Source of the DNA: Flagellimonas profundi
GTDB lineage: Bacteria > Bacteroidota > Bacteroidia > Flavobacteriales > Flavobacteriaceae
Direction: 5' to 3'
NCBI RefSeq assembly: GCF_017313275.1
Contig: NZ_JAFLNM010000004.1
Location: 186,001 to 250,000 of the forward strand
DNA: 64,000 bases
Shown here: positions 33,581 to 41,421 of the stretch, piece by piece
Position numbering within the stretch: the stretch's first letter is position 1
How the letters are laid out: every line of letters starts with the position of its first letter
Program-made: the position numbers and the translations under genes
The notes under the pieces: model-generated
What the model saw: only the letters and a program-made list of their open reading frames with translations
Databases searched by the model: none
Told to the model about the DNA's origin: nothing

Positions 33581-35064
33581 TGGGACTTGCTATTACTTAC
33601 ATCATCATTGCTATTTATAGTATCGCCTTAGTTTTGATTTTCTTCTACAGCCTTGCACAGTTGAATCTCCTAATCAATTACCTTGGGTATAAAAGAAGAA
33701 ACGAAGAAGCCCCAAAGTTCAACCTTCTAGACCCCAAAGAAATTCCATTCGTGACCATACAGCTTCCCATCTATAATGAGGAATACGTAATGGAGCGTTT
33801 GTTGGACAACATCGCCAAAATAGAATACCCAAAAAGCAAGTTGGAAATTCAGGTGTTGGATGACTCCACCGATGAATCCGTTGCCGAAACCGCCCGAAGG
33901 GTACAAGAGCTTCAGGAAACTGGATTGGACATACAGCACATTCGCCGCGAAAATCGACAAGGCTTTAAAGCCGGCGCCCTAAAAGAAGGTCTTGAAATCG
34001 CCAAAGGGGATTTTATAGCCATTTTTGATGCCGACTTTTTGCCAGAAGCCGATTGGCTCAAGAAAACTGTTCCCTACTTTAAAGATGAAGAAATCGGTGT
34101 GGTCCAGACCCGCTGGGGACACATCAATAGGGATTATTCTACCCTAACACGTATCCAAGCCTTTGCTTTGGATGCCCACTTTACTTTGGAGCAAGTAGGA
34201 AGAAACTCAAAAGGACACTTTATCAACTTTAATGGCACCGCAGGTATCTGGAGAAAACAATGCATTTTTGATGCAGGGAACTGGGAAGGTGATACCCTTA
34301 CCGAAGATTTGGATTTGAGCTACCGCGCCCAATTGAAAAACTGGAAGTTCAAGTATTTGGAAGATGTTGAAACACCTGCCGAGCTTCCCGTTGTAATCAG
34401 TGCAGCGCGCTCACAGCAGTTCCGTTGGAACAAAGGTGGGGCCGAAAACTTTAGAAAAACTGTTTGGAGTGTCATCACGGCCAAAAACATACCTTTTAAA
34501 ACCAAATTTCACGGGGTTATGCACTTATTGAACAGCTCTATGTTCCTTTGTGTTTTTACCGTGGCCTTGTTGAGCATTCCAATGCTCTACATCAAAAATA
34601 CATATGGACATTTGGGTTGGGTATTTGAGGTAACCAGCTTCTTCATCCTAAGTACCATTATCCTGTTCGTTTGTTATTGGTTCACCTACAAGAGCATACA
34701 GGGTAGCAGTTTTGATAATTTTGTGGACTACATTAAACTATTCTTTACCTTTTTCTCAGTGGCATTGGGCTTTTCATTGCACAATACGGTAGCTGTTTTG
34801 GAAGGACATTTAGGTAAACGAAGTGAGTTTGTAAGAACCCCAAAGTTCAACATCAATAACCTTACGGATTCCTGGAAAGGCAACAAGTACCTCACCAAGA
34901 AACTTTCGCCCAACATGATTTTGGAGTTTGCCTTAATGATTTATTTCCTTTTCGGAATGTACAGCGCCATACCATTGAACGACTACGGATTGTTCCCTTT
35001 CCACTTGATGTTGTTCTTAGGTTTTGGATTTGTATTCTTTAAATCCTTAACTTCCAAGGCATAA
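33580..35064 (+). CDS. Processive-type family 2 glycosyltransferase (cellulose-synthase-like)
   Basis: The 494-residue protein has an amino-terminal membrane segment (about residues 2-27) and a GT-A domain with VQVLDDSTDES-type and AIFDADFLPEADWL motifs. The TEDLDLSYRAQL catalytic base and a QQFRWNKGG motif (QxxRW) are those of processive synthases. Four to five membrane segments follow at the carboxy end (from about residue 305). It starts one base inside the stop of the previous gene. A lipid- or polymer-building role in the cell envelope is likely. Confidence 0.85.
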   Translation: MGLAITYIIIAIYSIALVLIFFYSLAQLNLLINYLGYKRRNEEAPKFNLLDPKEIPFVTIQLPIYNEEYVMERLLDNIAKIEYPKSKLEIQVLDDSTDESVAETARRVQELQETGLDIQHIRRENRQGFKAGALKEGLEIAKGDFIAIFDADFLPEADWLKKTVPYFKDEEIGVVQTRWGHINRDYSTLTRIQAFALDAHFTLEQVGRNSKGHFINFNGTAGIWRKQCIFDAGNWEGDTLTEDLDLSYRAQLKNWKFKYLEDVETPAELPVVISAARSQQFRWNKGGAENFRKTVWSVITAKNIPFKTKFHGVMHLLNSSMFLCVFTVALLSIPMLYIKNTYGHLGWVFEVTSFFILSTIILFVCYWFTYKSIQGSSFDNFVDYIKLFFTFFSVALGFSLHNTVAVLEGHLGKRSEFVRTPKFNINNLTDSWKGNKYLTKKLSPNMILEFALMIYFLFGMYSAIPLNDYGLFPFHLMLFLGFGFVFFKSLTSKA

Positions 35065-35073
35065 CCCACCATT

Positions 35074-36426
35074 ATGCAATCTTACTGGCGACTGCACAGA
35101 TACCCGATATTGTTTGCTGTCGCTTGTATTTTGTTCTACTGGAGTTTCGCTTACAATTTGGTGCGTACCGATTTTGTAAAGCTTTTTATGCTCTTTGGGG
35201 CACTATTTTACCTTACTTTCAAAATTATACGGTTCGAAAAGTGGAATTTTAAGTTCCTCTTGGTCATCGGGATACTTTTTCGATTGGTTTTCCTGATTGC
35301 AGAGCCTAACCTCTCACAAGATTTTTACCGTTTTATCTGGGATGGCGAACTCATCAAAAATGGCCTCAATCCCTATTTGTACACCCCAGACCAAATTATG
35401 GAACAGGATACGGTATCGTTTGACGGCATGAAGGAGCTTCACGAAGGGATGACCGACCTTAACGCTAGACATTACAGTAATTACCCACCTGTTAACCAAG
35501 TACTTTTTGCACTTGCATCCCTTTTAGGCGGAGGAAGCATACTGGGCTCTACCATTGCGATGCGATTGATCGTGATCCTTGCAGACTTGGGCGTACTTTA
35601 TTTTGGCAGAAAACTGTTGCAACACCTGAACAAAGCCAATCACTTGGCATTTTGGTACTTTTTAAATCCTTTGGTCGTCATCGAACTAACAGGCAACCTT
35701 CATTTTGAAGGGGTAATGCTCTTCTTCTTTGTTTGGGCCTTGCATCTTATCTCAAAAAACAAATGGTTATGGGCAACACCCATATATGCCACTTCCATTA
35801 TGGTAAAGCTAATGCCCCTCCTGTTTTTGCCCCTTTTCATGAAATACCTGGGAGTTAAGAAGAGTGTCGTTTTTTACACACTTATAGGTTTAGGTTGTGC
35901 CGCATTGCTCTTCCCTTTTTACGCTCCTGTGTTTATTGACAATTACTCGGAGAGCGTCGGATTATGGTTTTCAAATTTTGAATTCAATGCCAGTATTTAC
36001 AATGTAGTAAAAAAGATTGCGGTCAGCTATTTCGAAGCCAAGCCCTGGGAATTAATTGATTCGTACGGCTCTTTAATTCAAAAAGTTGTGGTTGTTATCG
36101 TATTACTGCTTGCTTTCCTTCGGAAAAACCAAAAACTGGAAATCATGATCACATCAATGGTATTTGCCTTGGCTTGTTATTACTTTCTCTCCAGTACCGT
36201 ACATCCGTGGTACGTGGTATTCCTTTTGGGATTTGCCATATTTACGGACTACCGGTTCCCCCTGGTCTGGTCCTGCACCATTATTCTCAGCTACTACACC
36301 TACTCCAATCCTGATTACAAAGAGAATCTATGGTTGTTGGCCATTGAATACATTTTGGTAATCGGCTTCTTTATTTATGAAATGATAGGAAGCAGACCAA
36401 AAAAGTTATATTTCTTCAAAAAGTAA
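35074..36426 (+). CDS. GT-C type polyprenol-phosphate-dependent mannosyltransferase-like protein
   Basis: The 450-residue membrane protein has about ten hydrophobic segments. The diagnostic lumenal loop is DFYRFIWDGELIKNGLNPYL, in which the Asp residues and the WDG/NPY pattern fit GT-C enzymes that use dolichyl- or polyprenyl-phosphate mannose. It follows the cellulose-synthase-like gene by nine bases. The 32891 enzyme probably makes its lipid-linked donor. The arginine leader and its promoter lie just beyond its stop. Confidence 0.8.
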   Translation: MQSYWRLHRYPILFAVACILFYWSFAYNLVRTDFVKLFMLFGALFYLTFKIIRFEKWNFKFLLVIGILFRLVFLIAEPNLSQDFYRFIWDGELIKNGLNPYLYTPDQIMEQDTVSFDGMKELHEGMTDLNARHYSNYPPVNQVLFALASLLGGGSILGSTIAMRLIVILADLGVLYFGRKLLQHLNKANHLAFWYFLNPLVVIELTGNLHFEGVMLFFFVWALHLISKNKWLWATPIYATSIMVKLMPLLFLPLFMKYLGVKKSVVFYTLIGLGCAALLFPFYAPVFIDNYSESVGLWFSNFEFNASIYNVVKKIAVSYFEAKPWELIDSYGSLIQKVVVVIVLLLAFLRKNQKLEIMITSMVFALACYYFLSSTVHPWYVVFLLGFAIFTDYRFPLVWSCTIILSYYTYSNPDYKENLWLLAIEYILVIGFFIYEMIGSRPKKLYFFKK

Positions 36427-36433
36427 TCCCAAC

Positions 36434-36457
36434 TTTAGTACAATTCGAATTAATTTG
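36434..36457 (+). promoter_or_regulatory. Possible promoter of the arginine operon
   Basis: TTTAG at 36434-36438 and TAATTTG at 36451-36457 approximate the Bacteroidota TTG/TAnnTTTG pattern, one base short in the -7 box. Transcription would start near 36464, giving about nine bases before the leader ATG at 36473. Confidence 0.35.
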
Positions 36458-36472
36458 TACATTAGCCCCAGA

Positions 36473-36556
36473 ATGAAAGGACAACAGCACATATTATCCA
36501 CTTTGAGCATCACTGCTCCTATCAGTCCATTTACTCCCCGCCGTCGTCGCCCGTAA
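36473..36556 (+). CDS. Arginine leader peptide (27 aa) with four consecutive Arg codons
   Basis: A 27-codon frame from ATG 36473 starts MKGQQHILSTLS and ends TPRRRRP. Codons 23-26 (36539-36550) are CGC, CGT, CGT and CGC, and the stop TAA is at 36554-36556. It lies 91 bases upstream of the first gene of the arginine operon. This is the layout of ribosome-mediated attenuation: scarce charged arginine tRNA would stall the ribosome on the Arg run and change folding downstream. Its size and its place between a promoter-like site and alternative hairpins support a regulatory peptide, but no homologue comparison was possible. Confidence 0.75.
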   Translation: MKGQQHILSTLSITAPISPFTPRRRRP

Positions 36557-36622
36557 GGGTGCATCATATCTATTGGAAATAGGTGAGTCCATTTCCGCAA
36601 AACTTCCAAATACATTTTTTTC
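36548..36622 (+). promoter_or_regulatory. Candidate attenuator hairpins of the arginine operon
   Basis: Three pairings compete. CGCCC-GTAA-GGGTG (36548-36561) overlaps the last Arg codons and the leader stop. GGAAAT/ATTTCC (36575-36580 with 36591-36596) competes with TATTGGAA/TTCCAAATA (36571-36578 with 36604-36612), which is followed by a run of seven T at 36615-36621 and looks like a terminator. CTATT-GGA-AATAG (36570-36582) is a further small alternative. Confidence 0.5.
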
Positions 36623-36647
36623 AATTTTTACAGAATAATCGCTTGCA

Positions 36648-37262
36648 ATGGAAATTATTGTTGCTAACGAATCACATTTTAAATACGCACAGATCATTAG
36701 TGATACCATTACCGAATCGGCCAAAGTCCGAGGTACAGGTATCGCCAGACGTACGCCTGAATATATCATAAAGCGCCTTCAAAACGGAAACGCCATCATT
36801 GCTTTGGATGGGGATAAGTTTGCTGGCTTCTGCTACATCGAGGTATGGGGAAACAAGGACTTTGTGGCCAACTCCGGTTTGATCGTGCATCCCGATTACA
36901 GAAATCAAGGTCTCGCCAAGAAAATCAAAAAAGCGGTTTTTGACCTATCCAGGAAAAAATTTCCCGATGCCAAGATTTTTGGGATCACTACAGGCCTGGC
37001 CGTAATGAAAATGAACTACGAGTTGGGTTACAAACCCGTCACCTTTTCTGAACTTACCGATGACCCGGAGTTCTGGAAGGGTTGTCAGACATGTAAGAAC
37101 TTTGATATTCTAACACGTACCGACAGAAAAATGTGTCTCTGCACAGGAATGTTGCACGACCCAAAGGCACAAAAACAAGAACCCGAAAAAATCAACAAAA
37201 AGGCATTTCAACGATTGAAAAGTATTAAGGAAAGCCTTTTTCTAAAAAAGAAAGACAAATAA
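36648..37262 (+). CDS. GNAT-family N-acetyltransferase, probable N-acetylglutamate synthase
   Basis: As the first gene of an otherwise complete arginine operon, this 204-residue acetyltransferase most likely makes N-acetylglutamate, the missing first step. It has the GNAT core: VANSGLIVHPDYRNQGLAKK with the acetyl-CoA-binding RNQGLAKKIKK loop, and ELGYKPVTFSEL. It also has a carboxy-terminal cysteine cluster, CQTCKNFDIL then CLCTGMLHDP, that could bind a metal. It differs from classical ArgA by lacking the amino-acid-kinase domain. The 3' end is followed by a short repeat shared with the argE/argH gap. Confidence 0.75.
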   Translation: MEIIVANESHFKYAQIISDTITESAKVRGTGIARRTPEYIIKRLQNGNAIIALDGDKFAGFCYIEVWGNKDFVANSGLIVHPDYRNQGLAKKIKKAVFDLSRKKFPDAKIFGITTGLAVMKMNYELGYKPVTFSELTDDPEFWKGCQTCKNFDILTRTDRKMCLCTGMLHDPKAQKQEPEKINKKAFQRLKSIKESLFLKKKDK

Positions 37263-37264
37263 AC

Positions 37265-37290
37265 TGTCAGTTCGAGCGCAGTCAAGAACG
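37265..37290. repeat. REP-like repeat, partial copy
   Basis: TGTCAGTTCGAGCGCAGTCA, continuing AGAACG, matches the left half of the element at 44950-45009 with only three base differences. It lies between the first operon gene and argG. Confidence 0.6.
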
Positions 37291-37327
37291 CTTAGTACGA
37301 CAACAACAATATTTAAAGATTCAAAAA

Positions 37328-38515
37328 ATGGAAAAATTAGTTATAGCCTACAGTGGCGGATTGGACACTTCATACTGTGCCAAATACCTATCGCAGGAAG
37401 AAGGTTTTGAAGTGCACGCAGTAAGCGTGAACACAGGAGGGTTCAGCAAAGCTGAAATTGAAGAGATCGAAGAAAAAGCCCTTGCCTTGGGTGCGACCAC
37501 TTACACCTCCATCGATGCGGTCGCCACATTTTATGACAAGGTGGTAAAATACCTCATCTTTGGAAATGTGCTCCGAAACAATACCTATCCCCTTTCCGTA
37601 AGTGCGGAACGAATTGTTCAGGCAATCGAGATAGTAAACCATGCCAAAAAGATAGGGGCGAAATACATTGCACACGGTAGTACCGGAGCAGGAAATGATC
37701 AGGTTAGATTTGATATGATCTTTCAAATCCTAGCCCCTGAAATAAAGATCATCACCCCAATCAGGGACAAACAATTGGCCAGGGAAGAAGAAATCAATTA
37801 CCTACAACAAAACGGTATCGATTACTCTTGGGAAAAAGCAAAATATTCAGTCAACCGAGGCTTGTGGGGAACATCCGTTGGGGGTGACGAGACGCTGACC
37901 TCCCACCTATCTTTGCCTGAAAGTGCCTACCCGAGCCAATTGGAAAAAGAATTGCCAAAAGAGTTGAAATTGACCTTTAAACATGGTGAATTGGTAGCGT
38001 TGGACGGCGAGCAGGATACACCTGTAGCCAATATCGAGAAATTATCTGCCATTGCATCCAAATACGCCATTGGCAGGGATATCCATGTGGGCGATACCAT
38101 TATTGGAATCAAAGGAAGGGTCGGTTTTGAAGCCGCGGCCCCATTGATCATTATTAAAGCGCACCATTTGCTGGAAAAACACACCTTGAGCAAATGGCAG
38201 CAATACCAAAAAGAGCAAATGGGCAATTTTTATGGTATGCTCTTGCACGAAGGAAACTATCTGGACGAGGTAATGCGAAATATTGAGGCCTTTTTGACCG
38301 ACACACAGAAACACGTTTCGGGTGATGTTTTTGTCACCTTACATCCATATCGATTTGAACTGAACGGAATTTCTTCCAAGCACGATTTAATGAACGCTTC
38401 CTTTGGAAGTTATGGAGAAATGAACAAAGGCTGGACCGCTGACGATGCAAAGGGCTTCATCAAAATCTTGTCCAATTCGGGGAAAATTGCAAACCATGTA
38501 AATCAAGATTTATGA
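37328..38515 (+). CDS. argG: Argininosuccinate synthase
   Basis: ArgG joins citrulline and aspartate using ATP to make argininosuccinate, the second last step of arginine synthesis. The 395-residue length is typical. The ATP-binding AYSGGLDTSYCAKYL at the amino end and the family block NRGLWGTSVGGDETL are present, as are AHGSTGAGNDQVRFD and EGNYLDEVMRNIEAF. Its stop overlaps argC by four bases (ATGA). Confidence 0.95.
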   Translation: MEKLVIAYSGGLDTSYCAKYLSQEEGFEVHAVSVNTGGFSKAEIEEIEEKALALGATTYTSIDAVATFYDKVVKYLIFGNVLRNNTYPLSVSAERIVQAIEIVNHAKKIGAKYIAHGSTGAGNDQVRFDMIFQILAPEIKIITPIRDKQLAREEEINYLQQNGIDYSWEKAKYSVNRGLWGTSVGGDETLTSHLSLPESAYPSQLEKELPKELKLTFKHGELVALDGEQDTPVANIEKLSAIASKYAIGRDIHVGDTIIGIKGRVGFEAAAPLIIIKAHHLLEKHTLSKWQQYQKEQMGNFYGMLLHEGNYLDEVMRNIEAFLTDTQKHVSGDVFVTLHPYRFELNGISSKHDLMNASFGSYGEMNKGWTADDAKGFIKILSNSGKIANHVNQDL

Positions 38516-39486
38516 TCAAAGCAGGAATCATAGGAGGTTCGGGATACACGGGCGGAGAGCTGATAAGGCTTCTGCTTAATCATCCCAAAACCGAGATCGA
38601 CTTTGTGTACAGCACCACTCGAGCGGGAAAAGCCATTACTTCTGCCCATCGAGATTTGTTGGGACAGACGGAATTGAAATTTTCTGGCGAGGTAAATCCT
38701 GATGTGGATGTGGTCTTTCTTTGTTTGGGACATGGTAATTCGACCTCATTTTTGAATGAGAACAAATTTTCGACATCAACAAAAATCATAGACCTCAGCA
38801 ACGATTTCAGGTTACAAGCTGATTCCATTTTTAATGGCCAACGATTTATTTACGGGCTTCCTGAATTGAACAAGTCTGCCATACAAGCTGCAGGGGCCAT
38901 TGCCAATCCCGGTTGTTTTGCAACAGCCATCCAATTGGCATTGTTGCCTTTGGCAAAAGCAGGTTTACTGGGTGATGATGTACATATCAACGCTGTAACA
39001 GGAAGTACTGGGGCAGGCGTTGGATTATCCGCCACCTCTCATTTTAGTTGGAGGAACAACAACGTATCCTGGTACAAACCTTTTACACATCAACATTTGG
39101 GGGAAATTGGGGAAAGCTTGAATTCTTATGGAAAGTCCGTAGGCAAATTGATGTTTTTGCCCAACCGTGGGAACTTTACGAGAGGAATCTTGGCCACTGC
39201 CTACACCAAATACAACGGCAGCTTGGAAGAAGCAAAAGAGCTGTACAACGATTTTTATAAAGATGCTGCCTTTACTCATATGTCTGAGGAAGAATTACAC
39301 CTAAAACAAGTAGTGAACACGAATCAATGCCATATCCATTTACACAAACATGACGACCTCCTTTTGGTGACTTCGGCCATTGATAATTTATTGAAAGGTG
39401 CATCGGGGCAGGCAGTGCAAAACATGAATTTGATGTTCGGTTTCCCTGAGGCCGAGGGTCTTTTATTAAAAGCAGGGGTATTTTAA
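38512..39486 (+). CDS. argC: N-acetyl-gamma-glutamyl-phosphate reductase
   Basis: ArgC reduces acylglutamyl-phosphate to the semialdehyde with NADPH. The 324-residue protein has the amino-terminal GIIGGSGYTGGELIRLLLNH nucleotide loop and the active-site cysteine in IANPGCFATAIQLALLPLAK. The later motifs VTGSTGAGVGLSATSHFSWR and FLPNRGNFTRGILAT are intact. Coupled to argG by ATGA overlap and followed by proC after ten bases. Confidence 0.94.
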   Translation: MIKAGIIGGSGYTGGELIRLLLNHPKTEIDFVYSTTRAGKAITSAHRDLLGQTELKFSGEVNPDVDVVFLCLGHGNSTSFLNENKFSTSTKIIDLSNDFRLQADSIFNGQRFIYGLPELNKSAIQAAGAIANPGCFATAIQLALLPLAKAGLLGDDVHINAVTGSTGAGVGLSATSHFSWRNNNVSWYKPFTHQHLGEIGESLNSYGKSVGKLMFLPNRGNFTRGILATAYTKYNGSLEEAKELYNDFYKDAAFTHMSEEELHLKQVVNTNQCHIHLHKHDDLLLVTSAIDNLLKGASGQAVQNMNLMFGFPEAEGLLLKAGVF

Positions 39487-39496
39487 AATATCGACC

Positions 39497-40291
39497 ATGA
39501 AAATAGCGATTATAGGAGCAGGGAATTTGGGACTGGCCATTGCCAAGGGCATTTTGCACAGCAACGGTGCCACCACCATGTATCTCACAAAACGGAACAC
39601 CAAATCCATTCAAGAGTTTGAAAAATACGGGAACGTAACCGTTACTTCGGACAACCAAGAGGCCGTTAAAAATTCGGATATCCTCATTTTTGCGGTACAG
39701 CCAGGTCATTTTGCTTCCATATTGGAGGAGACCAAGGACCTTTTGACCGAAAAACATGTAGTGATCAGTACCATTACGGGCTTCCGTATTCCTAAAATCG
39801 AGGAAATCATCGGGTCGGACAAATTTATCATCCGAAGCATGCCAAACACAGCCATTTCCGTTGGTAAATCCATGACCTGTATTTGTAGCAACGAACTCGG
39901 CAAAAAACGTGTGGATCTGGCCAAAGCGATTTTCAATCGAATGGGTCATACCATGGAAATTCCAGAGGACCAGATGCAAGCTGCCACGGTAATTTGTGCC
40001 AGTGGAATTGCATTTTGGATGCGATTGATACGTGCCACTACCCAAGGGGCCATTCAATTGGGATTTGATGCAAAAGAAGCGCAAGAATTGGCCATGCATA
40101 CCTGTAACGGTGCTGCCAGTCTTTTAATTGAATCAGGAAGCCATCCAGAAGAAGAAATAGATCGTGTGACCACGCCAAAAGGATGCACCATTGAAGGTTT
40201 GAACGAAATGGAACACCAAGGCTTGAGCTCATCATTGATCAGGGGAATTGTATCCTCATTTGAAAAAATCAGTCAAATCAGAAAGGGATAA
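39497..40291 (+). CDS. proC: Pyrroline-5-carboxylate reductase
   Basis: ProC reduces pyrroline-5-carboxylate to proline. The 264-residue protein has the Rossmann start (KIAIIGAGNLGLAIAKGILH), the family signature near the end (SHPEEEIDRVTTPKGCTIEG) and the conserved IIRSMPNTAISVG. Its place inside the arginine operon, between argC and argD, is unusual. It could draw on the same glutamate semialdehyde chemistry or balance proline and arginine. Intact; the start is clear. Confidence 0.92.
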   Translation: MKIAIIGAGNLGLAIAKGILHSNGATTMYLTKRNTKSIQEFEKYGNVTVTSDNQEAVKNSDILIFAVQPGHFASILEETKDLLTEKHVVISTITGFRIPKIEEIIGSDKFIIRSMPNTAISVGKSMTCICSNELGKKRVDLAKAIFNRMGHTMEIPEDQMQAATVICASGIAFWMRLIRATTQGAIQLGFDAKEAQELAMHTCNGAASLLIESGSHPEEEIDRVTTPKGCTIEGLNEMEHQGLSSSLIRGIVSSFEKISQIRKG

Positions 40292-40293
40292 AT

Positions 40294-41421
40294 ATGAAAT
40301 TATTTGACGTATACCCGTTATATGATGTTACTCCCGTAAAGGCAAAGGGCATTGAGGTCTGGGACGATAAAGGGGAAAAATATATGGATTTTTATGGTGG
40401 TCATGCCGTGATTTCCATTGGCCATACCCATCCTCATTATGTAAAGCGGATCAAGGAGCAACTGGACAACATGGCGTTTTACAGTAACTCTGTCCAAAAT
40501 CCACTACAACAAGAACTCGCGCAAAAACTGGGCGAGCTTTCCGGTTGTGAAGATTATGACCTTTTTATGTGCAATTCAGGGGCTGAAGCCAACGAAAATG
40601 CCCTAAAAATGGCCTCTTTTCACACTGGCAAGTCAAAAGTGATTGCCTTTACCAATAGTTTTCACGGAAGAACATCGGCTGCAGTGGCCGCTACAGACAA
40701 CCCAAGCATCAATGCTCCCATCAACAAACAACAGGAAGTCACTTTCTTGGCGCTGAACGATTTTGATGCATTTGAAAAAGCCATTGAAAATGATGCCTAT
40801 TGTGCCGTGATCATAGAAGCCATTCAAGGTGTAGGAGGTTTGGATGAGCCCACCACGGAATTCTTCCAGTTTATAGCAAAAAAATGTAAAGAACACAACA
40901 TAGTCCTTATTGCCGATGAAGTGCAATCCGGTTATGGTCGAAGCGGTAAATTCTTTGCTTTTCAGCACCATGGAATAGATCCCGACATTATTTCCATAGC
41001 CAAGGGTATGGGCAACGGTTTCCCTGTGGGAGGCATTTTGATTCACGAGTCGTTTACACCATCTTACGGACTTTTGGGAACCACCTTTGGTGGCAACCAT
41101 TTGGCATGTGCCGCGAGTCTAGCTGTTTTGGAGGTTTTGGAAGAAGAAAACCTGATAGAAAACGCTTCCGAACTTGGAGCCTATTTTAGGAAAAAAGCTT
41201 CAGAGATACCTGAAATCAAAAAAGTAAAGGGTAAAGGACTTATGATTGGTCTGGAGTTCGATTTTGAAATCGCCTCATTGCGCAAAAAAATGATTGTGGA
41301 ACAGCATATGTTCACGGGCAGTGCCAAAAACAAAAATCTGTTGCGCTTTTTGCCCGCATTGAACATTACCAAAAATGATATTGACCTATTTTTTGAAGCG
41401 CTGAAAAAAGCATTACAATGA
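40294..41421 (+). CDS. argD: Acetylornithine (acylornithine) aminotransferase
   Basis: ArgD transfers an amino group to acylglutamate semialdehyde, giving acylornithine. The 375-residue class-III PLP enzyme shows the HFGGHAVISIGHTHP-type substrate loop (YGGHAVISIGHTHPHYVKR) and the IADEVQSGYGRSGKFFAFQ aspartate motif. The active-site lysine is in SIAKGMGNGFPVG, and TTFGGNHLACAASLAVLE follows. It follows proC by two bases and overlaps argF' by four. Confidence 0.92.
   Translation: MKLFDVYPLYDVTPVKAKGIEVWDDKGEKYMDFYGGHAVISIGHTHPHYVKRIKEQLDNMAFYSNSVQNPLQQELAQKLGELSGCEDYDLFMCNSGAEANENALKMASFHTGKSKVIAFTNSFHGRTSAAVAATDNPSINAPINKQQEVTFLALNDFDAFEKAIENDAYCAVIIEAIQGVGGLDEPTTEFFQFIAKKCKEHNIVLIADEVQSGYGRSGKFFAFQHHGIDPDIISIAKGMGNGFPVGGILIHESFTPSYGLLGTTFGGNHLACAASLAVLEVLEEENLIENASELGAYFRKKASEIPEIKKVKGKGLMIGLEFDFEIASLRKKMIVEQHMFTGSAKNKNLLRFLPALNITKNDIDLFFEALKKALQ

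Noticed and set aside
39272..40099. Long minus-strand frame (275 residues) opposite argC and proC
   Set aside because: It is antisense to two clear genes and is a mirror of their codon bias.
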